From Diploptera punctata (lineage: Eukaryota > Arthropoda > Insecta > Blattodea > Blaberidae), in assembly GCA_030220185.1 (NCBI GenBank), contig JASPKZ010009929.1:1-64000 (forward strand): a stretch of 64,000 nt of DNA, written 5' to 3'. Position numbers and translations under genes: made by a program. The notes beneath the pieces are model-generated. The model saw only the letters and a program-made list of their open reading frames with translations, made no database searches and was not told the origin of the DNA. Positions 42,064 through 52,269 of the stretch are shown here, piece by piece (position 1 is the first letter of the stretch; every line of letters begins with the position of its first letter).

Positions 42064-43497
42064 GGGCCGTATGAATAAAACTGGAGGTTTTGCTTGTGAG
42101 CATAAGATAGAGGTAGAAGTATTTGCTTGGAAGCAAAAGGTAGAAGTTTAAGCATGTGCTTTGAATAATATGAATAACCTTTACCTTATGCTTCTACCTT
42201 TTCCTTCTAAATAAGAAGCATGTGCTTCTAAACTCCCAGCCGAGCAGCCGCGCGTTTCGTAAATGAATCATCAGCATTCTTTACTACCTGAGCGCTTGTT
42301 TATGTTTTCATTCTTTAAAAGCAAAGTATTTGTGCTGACTCCACAATTTTCAACCAAAACAGTTCATAACCACGCTACTTTTATTTTCGCTCTCTCAGTG
42401 CAGTCAAAAATATACATGTAGTGCAGTTTGTAAATATGGCCTTTTCTGTTTCGGATGCAAGGAATAGTTCAAAATATGTAAAAAAATACAATGGCATTTT
42501 TAGTTACTGCTCAAGGAAAATATCTACAATTATTACAAAAGTCGCAAATTCCGAAAGAAAAAAGAAGAAAATAACATGTAAGCAGTTCATGAAATAATTA
42601 AATTATTTAAAATTAATTTTGGCACGCCGATAAATTCAAACCAGTTGCTAAAGAAAATTAACAATATGAAAACTAGAACTCCAAGCGCCACAGGCCTAGA
42701 AGGCCTTTGGCCTACCAGTTGGCTGCTAGCCTCACGTCCACATGTGTTAATCACAGAGGCAGACAATTATAAGCCAGTGTAGGAGTGACATGTGGTTTGC
42801 ATGTCGGGTCCTCCAGCCATATGAAAACTAAGCTGAAGAAAAGACAGATATGAACAAAAGGAACAAACCAATCCTTTTTCGCATCCTTCTCTTATAATGT
42901 TCCCTTCAGTGAAATTTTCTTCTCCTTCGTTGTATCTTCATCATCATTGCCTGAATCATCAATATTGATGAATGCCTATGTATTCTTCTATACCAGTTTG
43001 AAACCCAGGATCGGCCATAAACCAAAAAATACCTCCATTCTATCTTCAGAGAATAGCCTCTTCTCTCTTCTGTTTCTGGCAAAAAGTGGGCAGCAATCCA
43101 TTTAACATTTTCCTCATTGAACCTCTATAATGAATTATACTCTTCCTCAGGAGGACACCGACATGGTTTATAACACTTTTTATGGCGTACGGGGACTACT
43201 AATTGAGCCATGTCTGTATTTTGTGATGATGAGTCTGCTACCGACCAGACTTCAATCTTTTGAAGCATGTGCTTCTTAAAAGAAGCAAAAGGTTCACTTT
43301 ATTCATACAGTTTTTCTAATCTTGAAGCACATGCTTCAAGGTTGAACTCGTGCTTCTTCCATGGAAGCAGATGCTTTTTTCTCGATGCGTCACCGTGAGT
43401 AAAAGGTTATGATTCATACTTTATTCATAAATTCTGAAGGATATGCTTCAAAATAGTGAAGTAAAAGCATTTGCTCCACTTTATTCATACGGGTCAC
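42064..43497 (-). mobile_element. PIF/Harbinger-like transposon relic
   Basis: Terminal inverted repeats gggccgtatgaataaa (left) and tttattcatacgggtc (right), flanked by a 3-bp ACT direct repeat. The minus-strand interior begins MAQLVVPVRHKKCYKPCRCP, then RFNEENVKWIAAHFLPETEERR, LCEDRMEVFF and, in another frame, FMADPGFQTGIEEYIG, which resembles the N-terminal part of HARBI1-like nucleases (MRYFLRFMADPGFQ...GxGE-IGxxQSTVSR). The catalytic region is not present, and a piece of SINE family 5 (42690-42825) lies inside. The ends also carry several internal aagcatgtgcttc palindromes. Confidence 0.7.
42690..42825 (-). mobile_element. SINE family 5 fragment nested in Harbinger relic
   Basis: 'gcgccacaggcctagaaggc', 'ggctgctagcctcacgtcc' and 'cagtgtaggagtgacatgtgg' match the 3' part of family 5 on the minus strand. 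Truncated. Confidence 0.75.
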
Positions 43498-43519
43498 TGT
43501 TTTGGATTCTTACAAACAG

Positions 43520-43750
43520 TGTTGAGGTCAGGAATTTTAAACTGACCCAAACCCTCTGGCGGCATTATGGCCCTGGGGTCGACTCAGCCTCAAACGGAAA
43601 TGAGTACCAGATGCTTGTTCTGGGGGTAAAGGCGGCCGTCACGCAGGGCTGACTACCCGGCTGACATAAAGTGCCGATTGTCTAGATAAGGTGGGAGCCT
43701 TAACCTCCTACTACCACAAGGGTCTCCCGAGGCCTGTTGTGGGATCACTT
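43520..43750 (+). mobile_element. SINE family 6 body
   Basis: 'ctgacccaaaccctctggcgg', 'ccctggggtcgactcagcc', 'aaacggaaatgagtacc', 'ggcggccgtcacgcagggctg', then 'ggagccttaacctcc'. Ends 'gcctgttgtgggatcacttta'. Confidence 0.8.
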
Positions 43751-44424
43751 TAATAAAAAATATCCTACATTAACCATGAGGATGTGGTGAAAAAAATAGC
43801 AAAATTTACAAATGAGTCAGCATGGAGAATAAATCTGCTGTAATGAAATAAAGGATAAATATCGACAACATGGAAAAAATCGTAAACATAAACATCTGAT
43901 TAAGTAGACCCGATCCATATATAATTTTTTTGTCATAAATAAATTAGAAATGGAGGAAGTTCCTAATTATTGGTGCCATCTTGTATTCAGCCTTATTTTC
44001 TGTAAAATATGATGTTGCCTAAGAACAATGTTTCTATTGATAACAGTTCCTTACACAATTCAGTCATATGGCAGTTAAAAGTAGCACCATGATTCCTCCA
44101 ATAGATTAGTAATATGTTATGCAAGTTTGTTTACAGTACAACTGGAACCTAATTCAGAAGTAGTATAGTATGATATTGGAGCTTTATAAATTGATAATTA
44201 AATATTTTTATCATGATTAGGCCTACTTCTTGGCTTACTTCTTAAATTATAATTAATTGATATATTATGAATGGCAGTTGCTGATATACTATTCTTTGCA
44301 AAAATGAAATTTCCTGTAGTGAAATATAGGCTAGAATTGGTATAATTGTCACAAAAAATTGTCACATTATTATGAAATAGATAATGTTAAACACTTGTAT
44401 AATTTAAAAAAATCTTAATCAACT
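43751..44424. other. AT-rich non-coding stretch
   Basis: No gene or recognised repeat. Confidence 0.5.
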
Positions 44425-44725
44425 AACTCACTGGCAATACTTAACCAGGGGGTTCATGACCACATGGACATAATCTCTCCCTATATATCCCTACTGCTAG
44501 CTAATGTTTTCCAATCATACTTTGTTCAATTCACCTTCCCCAAATCATCATCATCATCATCTTCATGGTAGTTTATCGGCCTGTTCTGCTCTCAGAATTC
44601 ATCTTCCTATCATCTTCTAGGACATCCCACATGTCTATAGCCTTAAGGCTGGTACAACAGTGCTTGTTTTGTTAGCCTAGAAGAGTCCATTCCCCAAATC
44701 ATGATTAATGTTATTCTATGAAATA
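44425..44725 (-). mobile_element. LINE 3'-end fragment interrupted by another LINE tail
   Basis: The outer fragment has the 59.9 kb LINE end ('aactcactggcaatac', 'ggttcatgaccacatggac', 'ctagctaatgttttccaatca', then 'aaatcatgattaatgttattct'). The inner piece (about 44560-44690), with a (CAT)n tract and 'ggcctgttctgctctcag', resembles another LINE tail. The direct repeat ttccccaaatcat on both sides marks its insertion. Confidence 0.65.
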
Positions 44726-45929
44726 ATTAATTTTTAAGCTGGAGATTTATTAAAAGTTTTTTTTTTTTTGGAAATCCTCAATTACAAATTTCTAGCGCTT
44801 TTAGAGGGGACTAAGCAGATGATGTTTTGAATAGGAACCTTTGTCTAGAAACATACTGATTTTGTGCTGCAGATACAAGAAGTTTGTATTAAAAGTTTTA
44901 ATCTCCCATATCTGCCAGGGATAAATCAATAGCAATACAATGTAATGATTTATGACTCAATTAATTACATTTACACAATGCAACATTCACTGATTTCATG
45001 ACAGTGTCCAATGTCAAGGAAAAATAAATAAACTTCACAATGTCACTGTAAGAATAATAATTATTTATATGCAAACTAACCAAACTTCACTACTGTGGAT
45101 TTGACATTGCTTATGACAAACTCATGCCCCAAATGGGAGTCAATGACCAATCATGTTTCAATGAATTTTGATTTACAACCAATCACAGTCGTATTTCACC
45201 TCAAATTTATCAACTTAAGTTTATCACATTAAAGAAAGCACCTCCTTTTTAACATTCTGAATAGGCCACAGCATTATTTTGCAGTGACTGACTCTCTAAG
45301 AAATACGTTGAATATAGCAATTTATATTTTAAGATGTAAGCATCCTAGAATGCAAGTGGCTCTCAGATTATATATATAGTGCATGAATGTAACCAGATAC
45401 TGCTTGCGGGATATAATAGAAAAACATTTGTAGCAATTGATTATACCACAATAAAAGGAAACCACTGTTTGCACTTTCTTTAATGTATTATTTCCCAGGT
45501 ATTTATGTTTCAGAAAAATATAATTGACATATTTACACCATAGGACATCAGAAATTAATTAATAACCTAATATGTTGGTTATAAACAGTTTGATATGTTT
45601 CATTTTTTCTCCACTAGGGTTCATTCTTACAATATTGCGATCCTTTGGCAATAAATAATATGATCTGGTTGCAGTGATGAACAAATGAAACATAACAAAC
45701 ATTTCTCATTTGTTTTCAAACATCACCGTTTACATTAAATACATAAATATTTTAAAATAACTATATTTAAATAATGATTTGTGAGTAAACAGCTTAATTT
45801 TATTCATTAAATAGTTCTAACAAATGCCTTTTGATTTCTAAATTCTCTAGATAAATTCACTTGTCACTTCCTGACATTGTGAATTCATTGATAATTTGGA
45901 AATCACTCATGGCATTACTTATGAAAAAT
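44726..45929. other. AT-rich non-coding stretch
   Basis: No gene or recognised repeat. Confidence 0.5.
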
Positions 45930-46140
45930 TGTATCACTTCATCTCATATCCTTCAACTTATTAAACTGACTTCAAGACCTAATTAAGTTCCGTCTTCAGT
46001 ACTTTCACGACCGTTATGTCATCTTGAAGAACCAGTTCTTCAAGATGGTAACAACGGTCATAAAAGTACTGAGGATGGAACCTAATTAGGTCTCAAAGTT
46101 GGTCTAATAAGAAGAAGGATATGATGTGAAAAGAAACAAG
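45930..46140. mobile_element. Head-to-head Penelope-like ends, decayed hammerheads
   Basis: Arms of about 85 bp ('cacttcatctcatatcc...' and '...ggatatgatgtgaaa'). Cores: minus strand CTGAAGA then GAAG; plus strand CTGAGGA, helix II ACCU/AGGU, then CAAAG. GAAA is lost in both arms. Confidence 0.7.
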
Positions 46141-46210
46141 TTTTCTTAAATAAAAATTCAGTAATTATATTATTTTTGGTCTGATCATCTTACCTCAATA
46201 TTAATGTTGA

Positions 46211-46264
46211 TTTGTTCTTGAACATGTTTCAAAACAATTCTGTTTCATCGTCAGCTTGTCCAGA
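46211..46264 (-). ncRNA. Hammerhead-ribozyme-like core (left arm)
   Basis: On the minus strand: CTGACGA (46248-46254), helix II AAACA/UGUUU, GAAAC, helix III ACAUGU (palindromic), GTT (46221-46223). Confidence 0.6.
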
Positions 46265-46428
46265 CTGGTTTTATTTATGTTGCACAACCTGGATGTCGAT
46301 GTCAGCTCCATCCTGTGGTTGGCCAAAGAACCTGCAAACAAGGTCACGCTCCATCTTTGGCCAATCACAGGATGGAGCTGACATCGACATCCAGGTTGTG
46401 CAACATAATGCAACATAAATAAAACCAG

Positions 46429-46482
46429 TCTGGACAAGCTGACGATGAAACAGAATTGTTTTGAAACATGTTCAAGAACAAA
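46429..46482 (+). ncRNA. Hammerhead-ribozyme-like core (right arm)
   Basis: CTGACGA (46439-46445), GAAAC (46463-46467), GTT (46470-46472). Mirror copy of 46211-46264. Confidence 0.6.
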
Positions 46483-46599
46483 TCAACATTAATATTGAGG
46501 TAAGATGATCAGACCAAAAATAATATAATTAAAATAACCTCAAAATATCACTTCCTAAAATTAAATATTAAAAATTCAGTATTTTATTTACTTTTTTTG

Positions 46600-46826
46600 G
46601 TTAGTATGTTCACTACAACAGGGGTTTGATGTGGCAACTACCAAACTTGTTGCTCACATTGTATGTGCAAATCATGTTCTGGAACACTTGCTCCACTTGT
46701 TTGCAAACTAACCACATTTCTCTAGTTTACTCAACATTGTGGTTAGTACATCCACAATGTAGTGACTATCAAGCTTGTTGCACAAATTGTACCTGTGTAT
46801 CGTGTTCTGGTACACTTAACTCCACG
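46600..46826 (+). repeat. Diverged tandem dimer of about 115-120 bp
   Basis: 'ggttagtatgttcactacaac...ttgttgctcacattgtatgtgc...gttctggaacacttgctcca' is followed by a second, diverged version, 'ggttagtacatccacaatgt...gttgcacaaattgtacctgtg...ttctggtacacttaactcca'. No ORF. Possibly a small satellite or a dimeric retroposon. Confidence 0.55.
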
Positions 46827-47135
46827 GCACAACAGGCTTAGAAGGCCCTTGATCTACCAGCCGGCTTCTGGCCTCACATCCACATGTGTCAATCACAGAG
46901 GTAGATGATCATCCAGCCAGTGTAGGGGTGACGTTGTCAACATGTTGGATCCTCCAGCCGTTATAGCTGGTTTTTTCAACCTGGAGCTCCTACTTATTGT
47001 AGCCAGCCAAATGTCTCACAATGCCTGGTAGGTACCGGTCCCATACTAGCTGAAATTCCATGAGAAAATTCTTCCCCCATGGAGACCCAAACCAGCACAA
47101 GCCCCGTAGCTCTGCGCCAAGGCATATTATTCTTA
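46825..47135 (-). mobile_element. SINE family 5
   Basis: Minus-strand copy: 'cggcacaacaggcttagaagg', 'cttctggcctcacatccac', 'ccgttatagctgg', 'atgagaaaattcttccccc' and the decayed head. Confidence 0.8.
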
Positions 47136-47939
47136 CTATGACAAAGTGAATTTCCTTTATTCATCCCTTGACATTGAGCATTGTCAAGAAATCAGTGAAT
47201 GTTGGGTTTGTAATTGTAATTAATTGAGTCATAAGTCATTAAATTACTATCAATTTATCCTTGGGAGAAGCAAGAGATTTAAATGCTAAAGCAAACTTTT
47301 TGTACCTACAGCATGAAAACGGTATGTTCTAGGGAAACATTCTTATTCAAAATGTTATCTACTCAGTCTCCTATACAAGCCCCAGAAGTTTGTAATGGGC
47401 ATTTCTAACATCCTGTAGAGTAGTACAATGTGGCAAGACTGTAATAAATGAATAAAATATTAAACATCACTAGAGATGTTATAAAAGTTTAAGTAGATAA
47501 ATGCCTGCAATTTGTTCATGAACTCTTAAGATTACAAGTTTGATACCATTTTTTTTAAATGGTAATGCTGGTGTAGGATATCATATGTTTGGATTTTTAA
47601 TACTTTAATTATCATAGAAAATGTATTTAAATAAAAATGTCATATTTTTTGTAGAAAATATCATAATAATGAGCTTCTCCACCAATTTTCTTCAGTGTCT
47701 GTGTCTATATATGTATATATACGTACATACATACATATGTACACACACATACTTTTGTACTGTTTTAGGAAGGAACCTTATCTCTATTGTCCTTTTTAAT
47801 TCTAAGATTAAAATTTAAATATAACATGATAATCAGGGCAATTAAACCATAAGATAGAATTAAGAATATAAAAAACTGTCATTAACACCTGTTTTGAATT
47901 AAAATATGAGTTAAGGTAGAATATGTTTATCACTCACCT
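47136..47939. other. AT-rich non-coding stretch
   Basis: No gene. A short run of TA/CA dinucleotides lies near 47710-47745. Confidence 0.5.
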
Positions 47940-49080
47940 CATTGTTCTTCTTATTTGATTATAAACTAGTTTCGGAACATAGTTTCTGTTCCACCTCAGT
48001 ATCATCACGACCGTTGTTCTGTCGTCTTGAAGAGTTGTCCTTCTCTCCTTCCATTGGCTGATTGAAAAACCTCGAAACCAGGTCATTCTCGCCGGGAATT
48101 TCAAAGTTCATTAATTTCTTCTTTTCGCTCTTTTGAATGTAGATCTTTTCCCAAACAGTAAGTTCTTTTGGTTTTTCTATTTGTTTTAATAATTTTGCTT
48201 CTTTCTCGATAAGATGTTTTTCAGACCATGCATGGGCAGCCACTGCAGATTTTTCTACTTCCCCTTTCTTGACATTCCTGAGATGTTCTTTCACTCGATT
48301 TTTCAAATTTCTTTTAGTTTTTCCTATGTAGAATTTCTCACATTCTTCACATTTAATTTGATAAATCCCTGATTTGTTTTCTTCTTTAATTTTCTCATTC
48401 TTATTAGGTCTAATCAGTCTACTGATGCTGTAGTCATTTTTGGGTGCTAACCTTATGTTGAAATCTTTAAAAATTTTTTGAAACTTGTGGTGTTTTAATG
48501 GATGATATGTGAATTTTCTAAATTTTACATTATCTTCTTTTACTTTTAGAAGAGTGCTTTGATTAATAGATTTTTGTCTTTTGAACTTGTTTATTTTTTT
48601 GAGTATCATTTTTATAGCAAAACCATTTTTCGTGGCTACATTGATTATGTGTTCTTTTTCTTTTTCATAATTTTCTTTGTTCATTGGTATGTTCACTAAT
48701 CTATGTGTCAAACTATTGAAAACTGCTTCTTTGTGAGCTATGTGATTGAAACCTAAAGCTTTTATGTAGTTATCTATATGTGTCTTCTTTCTGTAAATTC
48801 CAAATTCTATCTTATTTTCTTCATTCCTTTTTAAGTTGAGATCTAAAAATGGTATTTCTCCATTGATTTCCTTTTCCATAGTGAACTTTATAGTTTGACT
48901 TTGAATGTTCAATAATTTTAATGCATCATCTATCTGTTTATGATTAACTATTGCAATTATGTCATCCACATATCTGCACCAGAACTTGAAAATTAAACGA
49001 TGTCCGTTAATTATCTTGTGTTCAAAATTCCCCATGAATAGATTAGCTAAGAATGGAGATAAAGGGTAGTGAGAATTCCT
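47940..49080 (-). pseudogene. Penelope-like element, RT C-terminus and GIY-YIG endonuclease
   Basis: An unbroken minus-strand frame (47959-49035, 358 codons, and open further upstream to about 49078). Just before the ATG it reads YPLSPFLANLF (RT motif B), then CRYVDDII (catalytic motif C), GEIPFLDLNLKRN, KKTHIDNYI, then a connector, and KSGIYQIKCEECEKFYIGKTKRNLKNRVKEHLRN, the GIY-YIG endonuclease start with YIGKT and the downstream Arg; AHAWSEKHLIEKEAK and VWEKIYIQK follow. This is the Penelope RT plus GIY-YIG layout. The 5' RT half (motifs 1-A) is missing, so this is a 5'-truncated copy whose open frame suggests recent insertion. The 3' end holds a hammerhead-like motif. Confidence 0.85.
47958..48015 (-). 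ncRNA. Hammerhead-like motif overlapping the Penelope ORF end
   Basis: Minus strand: CTGAGGT (A9 changed to T), helix II GGAACA/UGUUCC of six pairs, GAAAC, helix III ACUAGU (palindromic), GTT. The A9 change makes activity doubtful. Confidence 0.45.
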
Positions 49081-49134
49081 AAAATAAGTAAAATATGAGT
49101 GCTAAATTATTTAAGAAAAACATAAACTGTGCAG

Positions 49135-49430
49135 GTTTCTAATGCTTGAGGGTCACAGGTTCAAACCCAGTTAGGGTCAATGGATTTTTAGGCTGGGGAA
49201 AATTCAAGGGACAGGTCCTCCAGAAGGGACTTTAAGCTGTGGGTCCTGAGTCTGAAGATAATCAGGCTCGTAAAACAAACCTTAAATATGAATAAAAAGA
49301 ACTCTGAGGAAAATTTACCGATTTTCTTCCAAGAAATACCTTAATTTCTTATTAGATATCTCTTCGAGGCGATGTACTAACCACATGTCACTCACTGACA
49401 TCTGAATAGAAATAAGCATAATTAATATAT
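49135..49430 (+). mobile_element. SINE family 3
   Basis: 'ggttcaaacccagttagggtc' B-box region, 'tggatttttaggctggggaaa', 'gggactttaagctgtgggtcc' and 'catgtcactcactgacatct'. The first head bases are unclear. Confidence 0.7.
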
Positions 49431-49434
49431 TTTA

Positions 49435-49515
49435 AGAGAAAAATTATACACCCAGACTGAGACTCGAGCCAAAGGTCCTGAGTTCGAGTCTCAGTCTGGG
49501 CATATAATTTTTCTC
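49435..49515. mobile_element. Miniature tRNA-like palindrome
   Basis: 'gagaaaaattatacacccagactgagactcga' is mirrored by 'tcgagtctcagtctgggcatataatttttctc' around a spacer of about 15 bp. It consists of two half tRNA-like T-arm/acceptor pieces head-to-head with the usual AGAGAAAAATT-type flanks; the D and anticodon arms are missing. Confidence 0.7.
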
Positions 49516-49635
49516 CTCAAATATGGTTTATCCATCATTGAGATGTATGAAATGAGTAATAAAAGCATAATTAAATTTAATCAATTGAATTGGTATTTAC
49601 TTGATGAAAATCCATAATCATTTAATTAAATAAAT

Positions 49636-49851
49636 AAAACTTAGTTTTATGTGATTTTTATATTTATTAAGATATAATTTAGTTACAGCTGTTTCGGTAC
49701 TTTGTACCTTCGTAAGACATGATAAAAAATTAATATATTTATTTTTTTAATATTAATTTATCATGTCTGAAGAAGGCACAAAGTACCGAAACAGCTGTAA
49801 CTAAATTATACCTTAATAAATATGAAAATCACATAAAACTGTTTTATTTTT
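49636..49851. mobile_element. Head-to-head Penelope-like ends, third subfamily
   Basis: Arms of about 100 bp: 'acttagttttatgtgattttt...gttacagctgtttcggtac' mirrored by 'gtaccgaaacagctgtaac...aaaatcacataaaact'. The plus arm has a complete core; the minus arm has CTTACGA in place of CTGANGA. Confidence 0.75.
49757..49810 (+). ncRNA. Hammerhead-ribozyme-like core with GUA triplet
   Basis: CTGAAGA (49767-49773), short helix II (GG...CC; GGUAC/GUACC in the opposite arm), GAAAC (49788-49792), helix III ACAGCUGU (palindromic), GTA (49797-49799). Confidence 0.55.
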
Positions 49852-49959
49852 ATTTAATTAAGTAATTAAATTTGTCTGGTTAAGAAACTTCCCCACTAGG
49901 GAAGCACCCATGTCCCCACTCGGGATGAACAAGGTTCAATCAATGTTTTTATTATTGAT

Positions 49960-50103
49960 TTAACACTTCTCACTGAAGAATAAATTATATTTGAAGAGAA
50001 AAGTTTTCTCCTAGACCGAGACTCAAACCTGGGACCTTTGGCTTTCCAGGCCAAATGCTCTCCCAACTGAGCTACCGAGGCAAGTTGCAATTTATATGTA
50101 AGA
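49960..50103 (-). mobile_element. tRNA-like hairpin unit (left part of split pair)
   Basis: Minus-strand tRNA-like core (tagctcagttgggagagca, aggtttgagtctcgg in reverse) with the usual flanks. Its right flank is interrupted by the LINE insertion at 50117. Confidence 0.75.
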
Positions 50104-50116
50104 ATTACAACGTATA

Positions 50117-50510
50117 CTTACTTACTTACTTACTTACTCACTCACTCACTCACTCACTGGCACTATCGAACCCATAGGTTCATGGCCGCGCGGACATAAG
50201 CTCTCCATACATCCCTATCCTGAGCTAATGCTTTCCAATTATTCCCTGTATAATCTACTTCCCTCAAATCATAGTTAATGTTATTCTCCCACCTCATTCT
50301 TGGTCTACCAACTGGGTGTTTTCCCTCTGGTTTTTCTACAAGAAGCTTCCATGTACCTCTTTCATCCCCCATACATTCCACATGTCCTGCCCATCGCAGT
50401 CTATGAGACTTAACTGTTCTTATTATATCTGGCTTCCTATAAAGATCATGTAGTTCATTGTTATGTAGTCTTCTCCATTCACCTGTCTACTCATCTCTCT
50501 TTGGTCCAAA
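50117..50510 (-). pseudogene. 5'-truncated LINE insertion with tetranucleotide tail and TSD
   Basis: Minus-strand frame encodes the C-terminus of the 59.9 kb LINE (GTWKLLVEKPEGKHPVGRPRMRWENN, NYDLREVDYTGN, WKALAQDRDVWRAYVRAAMN). Its 3' end is a run of GTGA then GTAA units (50114-50158). A direct repeat attacaacgtata (50104-50116 and 50511-50523) flanks it, within the tRNA-like pair. Truncation point and tail are typical of target-primed reverse transcription. Confidence 0.85.
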
Positions 50511-50523
50511 ATTACAACGTATA

Positions 50524-50660
50524 TAAGAGCAAAATTTGCATGTAGATCACAACTTGCCTCGGTGGCTCAGTTAGTAGGGCATTTGGGCTGGAAAGCCAAA
50601 GGTCCTGGGTTCGAGTCTCAGTCTAGGCGAAAATTTTTCTCTTTAAATATAAGGTTCAAT
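50524..50660 (+). mobile_element. tRNA-like hairpin unit (right part of split pair)
   Basis: Core with 'gcctcggtggctcagttagtag' and 'tgggttcgagtctcag', followed by 'ggcgaaaatttttctcttt'. Together with 49960-50103 it forms an inverted pair around the LINE. Confidence 0.75.
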
Positions 50661-51640
50661 CAATTGATTTGTGTTCAGGTATGGTAACTAAAATGCTTTA
50701 ATCAAGGAATTAATTGCTTGGAGCAATCTAAAAAGTTGGAAAAATTAATTTTATTTGCATGAATTTTTACTTTTCAAGTTTATTTTTCATTGGAAAATAA
50801 TTTTCTTTACAATTTTATTAAAGAAATTGATAGAGACATATTTTCGTGTACCCCTCTTATTTATGATGGATGTGCATCTCCCTAGAAATATAGTGAGAAT
50901 TGAGATATTTAAAATGCAGGATATAGGTCAGTGGGGTGCTATATACAAAGTTTGAAATAATGCTGATATCTATTCAAACATTGTATGAAAGCATTGTACG
51001 TAAATAATGTGATACCTTATCTTATTCATAGTTTTGTGAGCAGTCTGTGATTCTCTTTTGTTTTGATGGATTTTTGTAACAATCCATTGAATAAGTCCAG
51101 CCATGAGGATGAATTGTACCATTCCATTATTCTATCAGAACAATTCTATAACTTCATTGTAGTTTGTATGTTCTTGAAATCGTTCTCTGTAATGCATCAT
51201 AAGGCATGTTAAAATATATATAGCATGTCTGAAATCTCTTGAGCTAAAATAATATAATTGTAAACGACTCCAAACTAAGTAAAAGGAACACAAAACCTAA
51301 AGATCATAAACAGGGGGCACTATACGTTAGTTGGGATCCATATACAGTAGATAATCAACTAAAAATCTTAATTCCAGTGGGTACTGCAATAATTATAGTA
51401 GCTGATGTAAAGTATGCTTTTGTGATAGAAAACAATATCAATAGGTTATTTTTATGGAAGTCATTGTTATTATAATGTATTGTTTCCAATACCTCTAAGG
51501 TTATTATGATTATAGCAAACTCTATTATCGAATTTGACAGAATGAAGCTATTGAGGTTGTTCTCTTGAAAAGTTTTTTGAAAAAAATTACAAATCTTCAC
51601 TAATTCTATCTAGTAGACACCAAAAATGACTATGACCAAA

Positions 51641-51642
<2 letters not shown>
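50661..51642. other. AT-rich non-coding stretch
   Basis: No gene or recognised repeat. Confidence 0.5.

Positions 51643-51675
<33 letters not shown>
51643..51675. repeat. (AT)n microsatellite
   Basis: A pure AT dinucleotide run directly before the SINE at 51676. A second short run lies at 51994-52008, just behind it. Confidence 0.9.
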
Positions 51676-51678
<3 letters not shown>

Positions 51679-51990
51679 TTCCACCGCTGTGGTCTCGAGG
51701 TAGCGTGTTGCCTTGTCACATGGGTTCGATTCCTGGTTGGGACAGGCTCCTGGGTGAGGTTTTTTTTTGGGGTTTTCCTCACCTGTAATACAAATGTCAA
51801 GAAGCTTAGGGCCCAACGGTCCCCGAAAATTATCTGGCCATCATCATTATCATCATCATCATCATCCTTCACGGTGTGGAAAGCAACAGGAAGCTACCAC
51901 ACCTATAATTCCCTAGTAAAGTGCAAAGCATAGCATGAAAATGCTATGTTTGCAGTGAAAGACCTGCCCTCGGGCAGAATTACTATGGAT
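51676..51990 (+). mobile_element. SINE family 2, long-tail form
   Basis: Head 'ccaccgctgtggtctcgaggtagcg', B-box gggttcgattcctgg, then 'ggttttcctcacctgtaat', 'catcatcatcatccttcacgg', 'gtggaaagcaacaggaagct' and 'cgggcagaattactatgga'. Tail differs from the 34060 copy. Confidence 0.85.
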
Positions 51991-52033
51991 GGATATATAT
52001 ATATATATAGTTGGGCAATATGGGGTGTGGTCG

Positions 52034-52255
52034 ATGCTTGGATGGGTGTATGGCTTCTGAAACAGACCACAATGAAAACTAAAGGTGTTTAACTATATAA
52101 GACCTAAACCTTGGATGGATGTACGGCTTTAGAAATGGACTACAGTGAAAACTCAATGTGTTTAATTATACAAGACCTAAACCTTGGATGAGTGTACGGC
52201 TTCTCAAATGGACCACATTGAAAACTCAACGTGTTTGATTATGTAAGACCTAAAC
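52034..52255 (+). repeat. Three tandem repeats of about 74 bp
   Basis: 'ggcttctgaaacagaccac', 'ggctttagaaatggactac' and 'ggcttctcaaatggaccac' each begin a unit ending 'agacctaaacc'. It immediately precedes the hammerhead-like motif at 52270, so it may be the tandem internal part of a Penelope-like end. Confidence 0.75.
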
Positions 52256-52269
52256 CTGTGACTCGAACC

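Larger units (their letters stand above)
46163..46529. mobile_element. Long inverted repeat of Penelope-like ends
   Basis: Arms of about 170 bp: 'attatattatttttggtctga...gagtcc...cagctccatcctgtggttggcc' mirrored at 46360-46529. Outer ends match the 19.3 kb palindrome. The inner arm parts ('gacatcgacatccaggttgtg') are an extra segment not present in the 19.3 kb copy. Two hammerhead-like cores. Confidence 0.8.

Noticed and set aside
51630..51872. Acidic Asp-rich protein
   Set aside because: The Asp run is the antisense of the ATC repeat in a SINE, followed by an (AT)n microsatellite.
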